A DNA stretch of 64,000 bases. It comes from Pseudomonas sp. efr-133-TYG-5. GTDB lineage: Bacteria; Pseudomonadota; Gammaproteobacteria; Pseudomonadales; Pseudomonadaceae. Position 1 is the stretch's first letter; the number at the start of each line of letters is the position of its first letter. Both the position numbers and the translations under genes were made by a program. Shown here piece after piece: positions 16,644 to 27,678 of the stretch. The notes under the pieces were generated by a model. The model did no database searches and was not told where the DNA came from. It worked only from the letters and a program-made list of their open reading frames with translations. The stretch lies in contig NZ_JARVSM010000001.1 in assembly GCF_030209175.1 (NCBI RefSeq), forward strand, positions 930,001 to 994,000. The letters run 5' to 3'.

Positions 16644-17819
16644 TCAGGGAGCGACGGGAACGATGCGATCACCGTCGAAACGGGTGAACACGTAGTCTTG
16701 GGGGCCGAGGGCATCGTGCCGGCTACTGCTGAATGGCTGGCGATAATCCTTGATCAGGCCGTCGTAGTTCTGGATCGCGTAAAAGCCGTCACGCACCGCT
16801 TTGCCGTCGGTGCTGCGGGCGGCGGTGATGGCCAGGGCGCTGAGGTGCAGCGCATCGTAGGCATTGGCGATACCGACGGCCGGGGTGACGTCGGCCAGCG
16901 TCTTGACCGCATAACGCTGCTTGAGCGCGGCCAGCACCGCGTCGCCACGCGGCGAGTTGTGCTCGGTGAAGACGTAGGTCTGGATGAAATGCACGCGCCC
17001 GGCATTGGCCCCGGCCAGTTCGCCGAAGCGTCCACCCGCCGGCCCCCAGTGGGACACCACCGGCACGTTCCAGCCCATGCGATCGAGGGACTTGACCACC
17101 TGCGCCGACGGCCCGACGTTACCCACCAGCAACAGGCTGTCGGCCCCGGCGTCCTTGAGCCGCGCCAGTTGTGGCACCACGTCGAGGTCGCTGTCCTGAA
17201 TCCGTTCGACCCCGGCGTTGCTCAGGCCGCGCTTGTCCAGTGCGCGCTTGAACCCGGCCTCGTTGGATTCACCCCAGGGGTTGTTGATCAGGATCAATCC
17301 GGGCTTGTGCATGCCCTGGGTACGCACGCCGTAATCCACCAGCGCTTCGTCCACCAGTTCATCGACCGCCGAGACGCGGAACACGTAATTGTCTGCGGCG
17401 CCATTCTCGGTGATCTTGGTGCCGGCGGCCCAGATGCCCATGAACGGCACCTTCAACTGATTGGCCAGCGGCACGATCGCCAGCGACACCGGGGTATCGA
17501 GGCCACCGAACAACAGCGTGACCTTCTCCCGCTGGATCAGCTCGCGTGCCGCCAGCATGCCTTTGGACGGGTTGCTCTCATCGTCGCGACGCACCAGCTC
17601 CAGTGGCCGGCCAAGCACCCCGCCCGCCGCGTTGACCTCGTCGATGGCGATGCTCAGGCCGCGCGTCAGCGCTTCGCCGGACTTTGCCGACTGCCCCGAC
17701 AGCGCGGCCACCAGGCCGACCTTGATCGGTTCGCCGGCATGCGCCGCGGTGGTCAGCAACAACGTGGTGAAGGCTGCGCAAGGCAGCAGACGTTTGAGCG
17801 AAAAGCGCGTCGGCAACAT
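16644..17819 (-). CDS. LivK-type periplasmic binding protein of the island importer
   Basis: 391 residues with a Sec signal peptide (cut after TTAAHA) and a type I periplasmic-binding fold (IKVGLVAALSGQSAKSGEA, then AIDEVNAAGGVLGRPLELV). These bind amino acids, amides, urea or related small nitrogen compounds; the ligand is not evident. AGGAG lies 7 bp before the ATG. It is first in the operon livK-livH-livMGF-amidohydrolase, downstream of two sigma54-like elements. Confidence 0.9.
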   Translation of the reverse strand: MLPTRFSLKRLLPCAAFTTLLLTTAAHAGEPIKVGLVAALSGQSAKSGEALTRGLSIAIDEVNAAGGVLGRPLELVRRDDESNPSKGMLAARELIQREKVTLLFGGLDTPVSLAIVPLANQLKVPFMGIWAAGTKITENGAADNYVFRVSAVDELVDEALVDYGVRTQGMHKPGLILINNPWGESNEAGFKRALDKRGLSNAGVERIQDSDLDVVPQLARLKDAGADSLLLVGNVGPSAQVVKSLDRMGWNVPVVSHWGPAGGRFGELAGANAGRVHFIQTYVFTEHNSPRGDAVLAALKQRYAVKTLADVTPAVGIANAYDALHLSALAITAARSTDGKAVRDGFYAIQNYDGLIKDYRQPFSSSRHDALGPQDYVFTRFDGDRIVPVAP

Positions 17820-17859
17820 TGTTATTCTCCTGAGGGCGAGTGTTCGTCAGAACATTGCT

Positions 17860-17875
17860 AGCAAACCTGATGCCA
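17860..17875 (-). promoter_or_regulatory. Candidate sigma54 promoter, proximal to livK
   Basis: On the minus strand TGGCATCAGGTTTGCT matches 10 of 12 fixed consensus positions with GG and GC correctly spaced. The predicted start near 17849 gives a leader of about 30 nt that includes the AGGAG of livK. The -12 half is part of the palindrome TTGCTAGCAA, so a repressor bound there would block it. Confidence 0.58.
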
Positions 17876-18016
17876 CTTGCGCGCCCCCTTGATTCCGGCC
17901 CCTCCAAGCGTACAACCCAACAAATGCGCACAGATTGCGTGCAACACGCACCACTTTCAGTCAGACAGCGATTGCCCGCGGCCGACGATTAAAGGCATGC
18001 ATGACTACCGATTGTT

Positions 18017-18032
18017 AGCAATCTGCCAGCCA
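18017..18032 (-). promoter_or_regulatory. Second candidate sigma54 promoter upstream of livK
   Basis: On the minus strand TGGCTGGCAGATTGCT matches 10 of 12 fixed positions. It lies about 155 bp upstream of the proximal element and also runs into a TTGCTAACAA palindrome variant. Confidence 0.4.
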
Positions 18033-18267
18033 GACACGTCTTGTGGACGGCGACTCGGTTAAACAGCCTGAAACAATAAATTCGCGGCCCTGGCGCCGCC
18101 CTGCGCGCGCCTGCATCGAAGGCAACGCAATGCCTGCACGGGCTGAGCGCCGTCGATTACGTTTTTTCAGGAAAAGTCTGACCTGTTTAAAACCGCGATC
18201 CGACAGCCTGCCCTTGTTATCATCGGGCACACTTTTATGAAGATTTGATGGCTGGAAGGTCTTTTTT

Positions 18268-20478
18268 GTGAGCGCACTTTTTCAGCGGCTGCGGCATCCC
18301 CATGCCCGCCTGTTTTCTCTGGTGTTCCTGGTGCTGGTCGTGCCGCTGGGCCTGCGCGCGGCGCTTGGCTGGTCGAGCCCGTTCGGCTATCTGTCGGACC
18401 TGGCGATCGGCAGTCTGCTGGTGGTCTTGCTGCATCGCCGGCCATGGTGGCTGGCGTTGCCACTGCTGCTGTTCTGCGCGCTGTTGAGCGTGGCCACGGC
18501 GGAGCTGGTCAGTGCCGTAGGACGCATGCCCAATCCGGAGGATCTGCATTATCTGTTCGACCCGCAGTTCGTGGAGAACTCCACGGGTGGCGGCCTGGCC
18601 CATCCGGGCGTGGGCATTGCCCTGCTGCTGGCGCTGCTGCTGTGGCTGCTGAGCCACTGGGCGGGCCGCGCCACGCCGGCCCCGGCATTGCCGCGCGCCG
18701 TGTGGGCGGCACCGCTGCTGCTGTTCGGCGCGCACTGGGGTGCGCAAATTCTCGCCCCCAGCGACGCCGATGCCTGGCGCCTGTACAACCTGCCGCACCA
18801 GTTGCTGGCGACGCAGGTCGCCGAAGGCCAGATGCAGGCCGAAGACTGGCTGGCCGGCGATGTCGATGAGATTCCCCCGGCGATGACCGGCCTCACCGAC
18901 CTCGACCTCAACGGCCACAAGTTGCTGGCCGCCCCGGGCCGGGCGCGCAACGTGCTGATCATCGCCCTCGAAGGCATCCCCGGTGCCTACATCGGTGCCA
19001 ACCGCGAAGCCATCGGCAGTCATTATCAGGAAGACCTGATGCCCAACCTCAGCCGCTGGGCCGAGCGCGGCATGAACACCCCGGATTACGTCCTGCACAC
19101 TCACCAGACCATTCGCGGCCTGTACGCCATGCTCTGCGGTGACTACGACAAGCTGAACAACGGCACGCCCAAAGGCGTGGAAATGCTCACCCAGCACGAA
19201 CGCAACCAGGCCTGCCTGCCGGCGCAACTGCGCAAGAACGGTTTCGCCACCCATTACCTGCAAGGTGCCGGCCTGCGCTTCATGGCCAAAGACAAGATCA
19301 TGCCGCACATCGGCTTCGACGCGACCCATGGCCTGGAATGGTTCACCAACGCCAATCACCTGGAGTTTCCCTGGGGCAAGGATGACAAGGCCTTCTTCGA
19401 AGGTGCGCTGGAGTACGTGGGCCAGCTGAAACAGCAGAAACAGCCGTGGATGCTGACCTTGCTGACCGTTGGCACGCACCAGCCCTACTCCGCCCCGCAA
19501 GACTATCTGCAGCGCTACGACACGCCCAAGCAGGCCGCCGTCGGTTATCTGGACGATGCGCTGGAACAATTCCTCAGCGGCCTCGAACGCCAGGGCGTGC
19601 TCGAGGACACCCTGGTGGTGATCACGTCGGATGAATCCCATGGCATCGATGGCGTACGCCTCGCGTCGTCCTGGGGCTTCAACCTCACCCTCGCCCCGGA
19701 GCAGGCGCAACTGCCGCGCCTGAACGCCGGGGTCTACGGTCATGTCGACCTGAGCGCATCGATTCTCGACTACTTCGACCTGCCGGTGCCGTCGGCCCTC
19801 AGCGGCCGCTCGCTGTTTCGTGACTACGACAGCGGGCGCGAAATCATGTCGTTCACCAACGGCAAGCTGCGCTACCACGACGGCCAGGGCATCCTCGCCG
19901 AGTGCGACATGCCGCGCCGTTGCCGCTACTACGCCAGCGCCGGTTTCATCGCCGAGAACGCCACCTTCAAGGGCAATTACAGCGGCCAGCGCGCCCGCCA
20001 GATCGCTGCCCGCGCCACGGCGCTGGACCTGTCACTGTTGCGCACCCCGCTTAACCAGCACTACCAGTTCGGCAGCAACAACGTCATCCCGCTGCAGGCG
20101 CAGATCAACGACGACTGGGCCGACAACCTGATCGGCGCACAATACCTGGAGATGCCCAAGGGTTCGCACACCCGGGTGCGCCTGACCGTGCGCTCGGTGG
20201 ACCCGCAGCAAGCGGCGTATATCCAGCTCAAGGCCAAGGAATTCGAACAGGACGTGCAACTCGGCCTGCCGGCGGAAATGGTCGCCACCGCGGATCAACC
20301 GCTGGAGATGGATTTCAGCTTCGACAATCCGCAGCCGCGCAAGGCGTTCTCGTTCCACCTGCTGGGCTATGGCCAGGGAGCGGTCGAGGTCAGCGATTTC
20401 AGCGTGATTACCGAGGTGCCCGGCCAGGAAGATCCGCTGGACGCCATGGCGGACGACGACACCGCGCAGTCGAGCTGA
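18268..20478 (+). CDS. LTA-synthase-like sulfatase-fold membrane phosphotransferase
   Basis: 736 residues, GTG start with GGAAGG upstream. About four or five N-terminal membrane segments (residues 10-170) precede a periplasmic alkaline-phosphatase/sulfatase domain (about 225-530). Family marks include NVLIIALEGIPGAYIG (metal-binding start), the nucleophile Thr in HTHQTIRGLYAMLCGDY, and TSDESHGIDG with later metal ligands. A beta-rich C-terminal domain of about 180 residues follows. Such enzymes transfer phosphoglycerol or phosphoethanolamine to cell-surface or periplasmic glycans; the acceptor is unknown. It stands alone between livK and katG. Confidence 0.82.
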   Translation: MSALFQRLRHPHARLFSLVFLVLVVPLGLRAALGWSSPFGYLSDLAIGSLLVVLLHRRPWWLALPLLLFCALLSVATAELVSAVGRMPNPEDLHYLFDPQFVENSTGGGLAHPGVGIALLLALLLWLLSHWAGRATPAPALPRAVWAAPLLLFGAHWGAQILAPSDADAWRLYNLPHQLLATQVAEGQMQAEDWLAGDVDEIPPAMTGLTDLDLNGHKLLAAPGRARNVLIIALEGIPGAYIGANREAIGSHYQEDLMPNLSRWAERGMNTPDYVLHTHQTIRGLYAMLCGDYDKLNNGTPKGVEMLTQHERNQACLPAQLRKNGFATHYLQGAGLRFMAKDKIMPHIGFDATHGLEWFTNANHLEFPWGKDDKAFFEGALEYVGQLKQQKQPWMLTLLTVGTHQPYSAPQDYLQRYDTPKQAAVGYLDDALEQFLSGLERQGVLEDTLVVITSDESHGIDGVRLASSWGFNLTLAPEQAQLPRLNAGVYGHVDLSASILDYFDLPVPSALSGRSLFRDYDSGREIMSFTNGKLRYHDGQGILAECDMPRRCRYYASAGFIAENATFKGNYSGQRARQIAARATALDLSLLRTPLNQHYQFGSNNVIPLQAQINDDWADNLIGAQYLEMPKGSHTRVRLTVRSVDPQQAAYIQLKAKEFEQDVQLGLPAEMVATADQPLEMDFSFDNPQPRKAFSFHLLGYGQGAVEVSDFSVITEVPGQEDPLDAMADDDTAQSS

Positions 20479-20529
20479 CCCCACGGCCACTCTGCGCGCG
20501 GTGAAAGACTGGGCCTATCGGCCTCCAAT

Positions 20530-22895
<2,366 letters not shown>

Positions 22896-22910
22896 CCGAA
22901 AACGCAAAAA

Positions 22911-23004
22911 CCTGTGGGCGCGGGCTTGCCAGCGATGGCGGTAGATTATTCAACCTCAACGTTGAATCTGCCGCCGCCATCGCGGGCAAGCCCGCTCCCA
23001 CAAG
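22911..23004. repeat. REPIN (paired inverted REP elements) between katG and pepN
   Basis: The arms 22911-22940 and 22971-23004 are imperfect inverted copies of the Pseudomonas REP type GTGGGAGCGGGCTTGCCCGCG; the left copy has GGGCGC for GGGAGC. The spacer contains ATTCAAC / GTTGAAT. It lies between two convergent genes. Confidence 0.88.
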
Positions 23005-23022
23005 GTCTGGTGTTATCCCTGC

Positions 23023-25680
23023 TTAAGCCAGGCTTTTGCTGACCACTTCATACACGTCACTCGACAGCTGCCCCGACGCCAGAATTCGCTCCAGCTCAGC
23101 CTTCATCAGCGCCTGCCGCGCGCTGTCGTATTTGCGCCAGCGGGTCAGTGGCGCCAATTGCCGCGAGGCGATCTGCGGGTTGAAGGCGTTGAGCTCGATC
23201 ACCAGATCGGCAAGGAAGCGATAACCCGAACCGTCGGCGGCGTGGAAATTGATCAGGTTCTGCCCGGCGAACGCACCGACCAGCGCCCGCACCTTGTTCG
23301 GGTTCTTGATGTTGAACGCCGGGTGCTGCATCAACGCTTTGGTACGCTCCAGCCCGCCTGGCAGAGGACTGCCGGCCTGGACGCTGAACCACTGGTCCAT
23401 GACCAGCGGATTGTCCTTGAAGTGCTCGGCGAAGGTCGCCAGCGCCTGGGCCTTCTGCGCTTCGAACGGCGAGTTGACCAACACCGCCAGCGCGGTCAGG
23501 CGCTCGGTCATGTTGTCGCAGGTGTCGAATTGCTCCAGCGCCGCGGCGAGGACTTCCGGCTTGCCGCTGAGCATCAGATACGACAACGCGATGTTCTGCA
23601 GCGCGCGACGGGCGAAATGCTCTGCTTCGGCCACGTACGGCGTCTGCTTCGACAGGTCACGGTTGGCCTGATAACGCAGCCACAGTGCTTCAAACAAGTT
23701 GTCGGCCAGTTGCTTGCGGGCGAATTCGCGGGCGGTGTGAATCGCCTCGACGTCGGCCACTTCGCTGATTTCGGTCAGGTACGCTTCGCTTGGCAGCGAG
23801 AGCATTTCGGCGACCATGGCCTGATCCAGCGACTCGTCGGACAGCACGGTTTTCAGCGCCGAGATCAGGCGCGGATCGAGCACCAGGCTCTCGCCCTTCT
23901 GCTGCTGGGCGATCAGTTCCTGCAGGACCTGCACCGACAGTTGCTGGCCGGCATCCCAGCGGTTGAACCCGTCGCTGTCGTGCTGCATCAGGAACATCAG
24001 CTGGTCGCGGTTGTATGGGAAGCTCAGTTTCACCGGTGCCGAGAAGCCACGCAGCAGCGATGGCAGCGGATGTTCGGCAACGTCGACGAAGGTGAACGTC
24101 TGCTCGGCTTCGGTCACCGAGATGACCCGGGTCGTGCCTTGCGCCGATGCTTCACCGGCCAGGCGCAGGGCGATCTCGTTGCCCTGGCTGTCGAGCAGGC
24201 CCAGTTCGACCGGAATCACGAACGGCAGTTTTTCCACTTTGTCCGGGGTTTCCGGGCAGCTCTGGCGGAAGGTCAGGCTGTAGGTTTTTGCCGCCGCGTC
24301 GTAAGCCTCGCTGACCGCCAGACGCGGGGTGCCCGCCTGGCTGTACCAGCGCTTGAACTGGCTCAGATCGACACCGTTGGCATCCTCCATGGCCTTGATG
24401 AAGTCATCGCAGGTCACGGCCTGGCCATCGTGGCGTTCGAAGTACAGGTCGCTGCCCTTGCGGAAGCCCGCGGCGCCCAGCAGGGTGTGGATCATGCCGA
24501 CCACTTCCGAGCCCTTCTCGTACACGGTCAGGGTGTAGAAGTTGGAAATTTCGATGAAGCTGTCCGGGCGCACGGCGTGGGCCATGGGACCGGCATCTTC
24601 GGCGAACTGGTGGGTGCGCAGGTACGCCACGTCCTGGATGCGCTTGACCGTGGCCGAGTTCATGTCCGAGGAGAACCCGGCGTCGCGGAACACGGTGAAG
24701 CCTTCCTTGAGCGACAGCTGGAACCAGTCGCGGCAGGTCACGCGGTTACCCGACCAGTTGTGGAAATATTCGTGGGCGACGATCGCCTCGACCCGCTGGT
24801 GCGCGGCGTCGGTGGCGGTTTCGGCGCGAGCCAGCACGGCGCTGGAGTTGAAGATATTGAGGCCTTTGTTCTCCATCGCGCCCATGTTGAAGTCGTTGAC
24901 GGCGACGATCATGAAGATATCCAGGTCGTACTCGCGGCCGTAGACCTCTTCGTCCCAGCGCATCGACTTCTTCAGGCTGTTCATCGCGTGCTGGCACTTG
25001 TCGATGTTTTCCGGCTCGACGTAAATGCGCAGCGCGACGTTGCGCCCGGTCATGGTGGTGAAGCTGTCTTCGACGCACCACAAATCACCGGCCACCAGCG
25101 CGAACAGGTACGCCGGCTTCATGAACGGGTCTTCCCAGGTCGCCCAGTGCCGGCCGTCTTCGCCAGGGCCGGAGGCAATCGGGTTGCCGTTCGACAGCAG
25201 CACCGGATAGCTGTGCTGCTCGGCCACCACCGTGGTGGTGAACTTGCTCATCACGTCCGGACGGTCGAGGTAATAGGTGATCTTGCGAAAGCCCTCGGCC
25301 TCGCACTGGGTGCAGAACATCGTGCCGGACTTGTACAGGCCTTCCAGCGCCGTGTTGGTTTCCGGGTGGATGCGCACGCTGGTGTCGAGCGTGAAGCGTT
25401 CGCTGTTCGGCTGCAGGGTCAGGTGGCTGTCGCTGAGCTGGTAATCGGCGGCGCTCAGTTCCTGGTCGGCCAGGCTCACCGACAGCAGCTCCAGCTGCTG
25501 GCCGTCGAGCACCAGCGGCGGCAGGCCCGGGCCCTGCGCCGGGTTGCGGCGCATCACCAGCTGCGCGTGGACCAGGCTGTGGTCCTCGAACAACTCGAAG
25601 GTCAGGTGTGTTTCATCGATCAGGTACTCGGGCGCCTGATAGTCCTTGAGGTAGATCATCTTCGGTTGTTCGGTGCGCAT
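23023..25680 (-). CDS. pepN: Aminopeptidase N (M1 family)
   Basis: 885 residues, matching gammaproteobacterial PepN. The exopeptidase motif GAMEN (GAMENKGLN) and zinc motif HEYFH with the downstream Glu in LKEGFTVF are intact. It is a cytoplasmic zinc metallopeptidase that trims N-terminal residues in peptide turnover. AAGGA lies before the ATG at 25680. It is the last gene of a six-gene run with nadK, 10 bp after DUF2797. Confidence 0.97.
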   Translation of the reverse strand: MRTEQPKMIYLKDYQAPEYLIDETHLTFELFEDHSLVHAQLVMRRNPAQGPGLPPLVLDGQQLELLSVSLADQELSAADYQLSDSHLTLQPNSERFTLDTSVRIHPETNTALEGLYKSGTMFCTQCEAEGFRKITYYLDRPDVMSKFTTTVVAEQHSYPVLLSNGNPIASGPGEDGRHWATWEDPFMKPAYLFALVAGDLWCVEDSFTTMTGRNVALRIYVEPENIDKCQHAMNSLKKSMRWDEEVYGREYDLDIFMIVAVNDFNMGAMENKGLNIFNSSAVLARAETATDAAHQRVEAIVAHEYFHNWSGNRVTCRDWFQLSLKEGFTVFRDAGFSSDMNSATVKRIQDVAYLRTHQFAEDAGPMAHAVRPDSFIEISNFYTLTVYEKGSEVVGMIHTLLGAAGFRKGSDLYFERHDGQAVTCDDFIKAMEDANGVDLSQFKRWYSQAGTPRLAVSEAYDAAAKTYSLTFRQSCPETPDKVEKLPFVIPVELGLLDSQGNEIALRLAGEASAQGTTRVISVTEAEQTFTFVDVAEHPLPSLLRGFSAPVKLSFPYNRDQLMFLMQHDSDGFNRWDAGQQLSVQVLQELIAQQQKGESLVLDPRLISALKTVLSDESLDQAMVAEMLSLPSEAYLTEISEVADVEAIHTAREFARKQLADNLFEALWLRYQANRDLSKQTPYVAEAEHFARRALQNIALSYLMLSGKPEVLAAALEQFDTCDNMTERLTALAVLVNSPFEAQKAQALATFAEHFKDNPLVMDQWFSVQAGSPLPGGLERTKALMQHPAFNIKNPNKVRALVGAFAGQNLINFHAADGSGYRFLADLVIELNAFNPQIASRQLAPLTRWRKYDSARQALMKAELERILASGQLSSDVYEVVSKSLA

Positions 25681-25690
25681 GCTGGTGTCC

Positions 25691-26521
25691 TTATTGATGC
25701 ACGGCGAGCTGATAGGCCGTGTACTTGCGAATGTTGATCACACCGGTGTCGAAGATCAGGTACTGGCCCTTGATCCCCAACAGCGTGCCTTCGGCAATCG
25801 GGTTCTTGTCCAGGTTGAAACTGACGATCTTGGCCGGGTACTGCTCGACCGGATAGCGGATTTCCAACGGTTCGACATCGGCTATGGTCTGGATCGCCTG
25901 CAGGCCGAAGCGTTCCTGCAAACCTTGCAGGCCGGCGGCGCAGCTTTCGAACAGCTGATCGCGCACCTGGGCCAGATCCACCGCCGGCGCATCGCCCTTG
26001 AGCAAGGCGCGCCAGTTGGTCTTGTCGGCCACCTGGCTGCGGAACAGGTCTTCGACGAAGCCCGACTGCTGGCGCGTGGCCACGCGCATGATCGGCAGCG
26101 CCTGGCTGGCGCCCTGGTCGAGCCAGCGCGTCGGCAGCTGGGTGGCGCGGGTAATGCCGACCTTGATCCCGGACGAATTGGCCAGGTAGACCACGTGGTC
26201 GGTCATGCAGAATTTCTCGCCCCACGCCGGCTCGCGGCAGGTGCCTGCCTCGAAGTGGCAGCGCTCCGGGCTCATGATGCAGATATCGCACTGCGCCAGT
26301 TTGGTCATGCACGGGTAGCAGTAACCCTGGCTGAAGCTGGTCTTGGTTCTGCGCCCGCAATGGGAGCAGTGGATCGCCCCCAGAAACTCCAGACGCAGCG
26401 TCGAGCCGATCAACGGATTGACCGGCACCTCGACGTCATCCAGACGAAACGCGTATTGCACGTGCGGCCCGTCCAGGCGTGCCGACATCTTGCTGATTGC
26501 ACCGCGGCCAATCTCGATCAA
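25691..26521 (-). CDS. DUF2797 family protein with TTG start
   Basis: 276 residues. The N-terminal third holds a cysteine-rich, zinc-binding-like region: CSHCGRR, CYPCMTKLAQCDIC, then ERCHF and CREP. The rest has KVGITRATQLPTRWLDQGA, which resembles a GIY-YIG-like fold, though I do not claim nuclease activity. I place the start at TTG 26521 (LIEIGRGAISKMSARL) because it overlaps the yeaC stop as TTGA and homologues begin there; the frame is open to 26578 only inside yeaC. Function unknown. Confidence 0.82.
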   Translation of the reverse strand: MIEIGRGAISKMSARLDGPHVQYAFRLDDVEVPVNPLIGSTLRLEFLGAIHCSHCGRRTKTSFSQGYCYPCMTKLAQCDICIMSPERCHFEAGTCREPAWGEKFCMTDHVVYLANSSGIKVGITRATQLPTRWLDQGASQALPIMRVATRQQSGFVEDLFRSQVADKTNWRALLKGDAPAVDLAQVRDQLFESCAAGLQGLQERFGLQAIQTIADVEPLEIRYPVEQYPAKIVSFNLDKNPIAEGTLLGIKGQYLIFDTGVINIRKYTAYQLAVHQ

Positions 26522-26778
26522 TGGATGGCATCCGACTTGAACAGGATGTTCGGCACTTCGATCGACTTCGACGCACATTCCTGCGGGCCCATGTAACCGG
26601 TGCGCTGTTCTTCGGGCAGGTTCTGGATTTCCCAGGCGATCATCGCCTGCAACGACAGTTCACGCTGCTCGGCGGTGAGCTTGCCACCGTCCGACCACTT
26701 GCCGATCTCCACGGCCAGTTTCAGGCTCTCGTAGATGTCCGGGGTGATGTTCTTGATCAGTTCGTTAAAAGAGGACAT
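26518..26778 (-). CDS. YeaC-like DUF1315 family protein
   Basis: 86 residues: MSSFNELIKNITPDIYESLK, then a KWSDGGKLTAEQRELSLQAMIAWE helix region and EEQRTGYMG. Soluble, no catalytic motif. The ATG at 26778 has GGAGA upstream; the earlier in-frame start lacks one. It overlaps DUF2797 by 4 bp and is 30 bp after the rhomboid gene. Function unknown. Confidence 0.82.
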   Translation of the reverse strand: MSSFNELIKNITPDIYESLKLAVEIGKWSDGGKLTAEQRELSLQAMIAWEIQNLPEEQRTGYMGPQECASKSIEVPNILFKSDAIH

Positions 26779-26808
26779 CAGGGTCTCCGTGCTCTTCATG
26801 CAGAAAAT

Positions 26809-27678
26809 TTAGGCGGCCAGTTTACGGCGGTTGTACAAACCACCCAACAAACCGGTGAAGCATCCGATGAGTAACCCGCCGACGTGAGCGGCGTTGGCGA
26901 TTTCGCCGAAACCGATCATCGACACCAGTCCGGACAGGCACAGCAGCAGCCACACCAGCATCATCACCAGCACGCCGCGCGGCAGCCGATAGGCCGGGTT
27001 CGGCGCCAGCAGCTGGAAGATCCAGCAATGCCCGAGCAGGCCGTAGAGCACGCCGGACAGGCCGCCAAACAGGGTCGCGCCGCTGAAATAATACTGTGCG
27101 TAGTTGGACACCAGGCTGAACAACAGGGTCAGGCCGATCAGGTTGACGCTGCCCTGGTGCGATTCGATGCGCCGCCCCAGCTCCCAGTACCACATGCCGT
27201 TCATGGCCAGGTGGAGGATGCCGAAGTGAATCAGCATCGGCGTGAACAGGCGCCACCACTGCCCCGCTGCCAGGCTGTCGGCCAGCGGCGTGAAGTGGAT
27301 GTAGTCGCCGACCACGCGGAAGTCGAGGAAGGTCAGCCAGCGCAGCGTCTCGAGGTTGTCACCGAGCAGAGTCAGGACCCCGACCAGCAGGCTCAGCAGC
27401 AGGATCAACCCGGTGGCCCTGGCGTGCTTGAGTTGCTCGATGAAGCCCGGGCGCTTGAGCGGCTGCGCTTCCGGGATGTCCAGTTGCTGCTCGGGATCGC
27501 CCGCCGGAAACCGCTCGTACAGCGAACGCACGTCATCGCTGATTTCCGCCGGCACCCACAACACCTGCTCGCCGGCCTCTTCGCTGACGCGATGGGGCAC
27601 CTGCATGCGCTGCAGCAGTTTGACGAAACCGCTCAGATCCACCGCCAGCGGCAGGCGTAATACCGCTATCGCACTCAT
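26809..27678 (-). CDS. Rhomboid family intramembrane serine protease
   Basis: 289 residues. A cytoplasmic N-terminal domain of about 100 residues is followed by six membrane segments. The catalytic Ser is in GGLSGVLYG and the His in AAHVGGLLIG; the ELGRRIE loop is also typical. It cleaves membrane proteins inside the bilayer; substrates are unknown. GGAGG precedes the ATG, which overlaps the stop of the phosphoesterase gene (ATGA). Confidence 0.93.
   Translation of the reverse strand: MSAIAVLRLPLAVDLSGFVKLLQRMQVPHRVSEEAGEQVLWVPAEISDDVRSLYERFPAGDPEQQLDIPEAQPLKRPGFIEQLKHARATGLILLLSLLVGVLTLLGDNLETLRWLTFLDFRVVGDYIHFTPLADSLAAGQWWRLFTPMLIHFGILHLAMNGMWYWELGRRIESHQGSVNLIGLTLLFSLVSNYAQYYFSGATLFGGLSGVLYGLLGHCWIFQLLAPNPAYRLPRGVLVMMLVWLLLCLSGLVSMIGFGEIANAAHVGGLLIGCFTGLLGGLYNRRKLAA

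Larger units (their letters stand above)
17820..18267. other. Intergenic region between livK and the phosphotransferase gene, 448 bp
   Basis: It carries the promoters of both divergent genes. No coding frame looks real. Features seen: two sigma54-like elements on the minus strand (17860-17875, 18017-18032), the exact palindrome TTGCTAGCAA (17855-17864), its variant TTGTTAGCAA (18012-18021), and an inverted repeat TGCGTG-CAA-CACGCA (17936-17950) lying between the two promoters, where an enhancer site could be. Confidence 0.65.

Noticed and set aside
23158..25737. 859-residue open frame opposite pepN
   Set aside because: Long antisense frame mirroring pepN codon bias; no domain signature.
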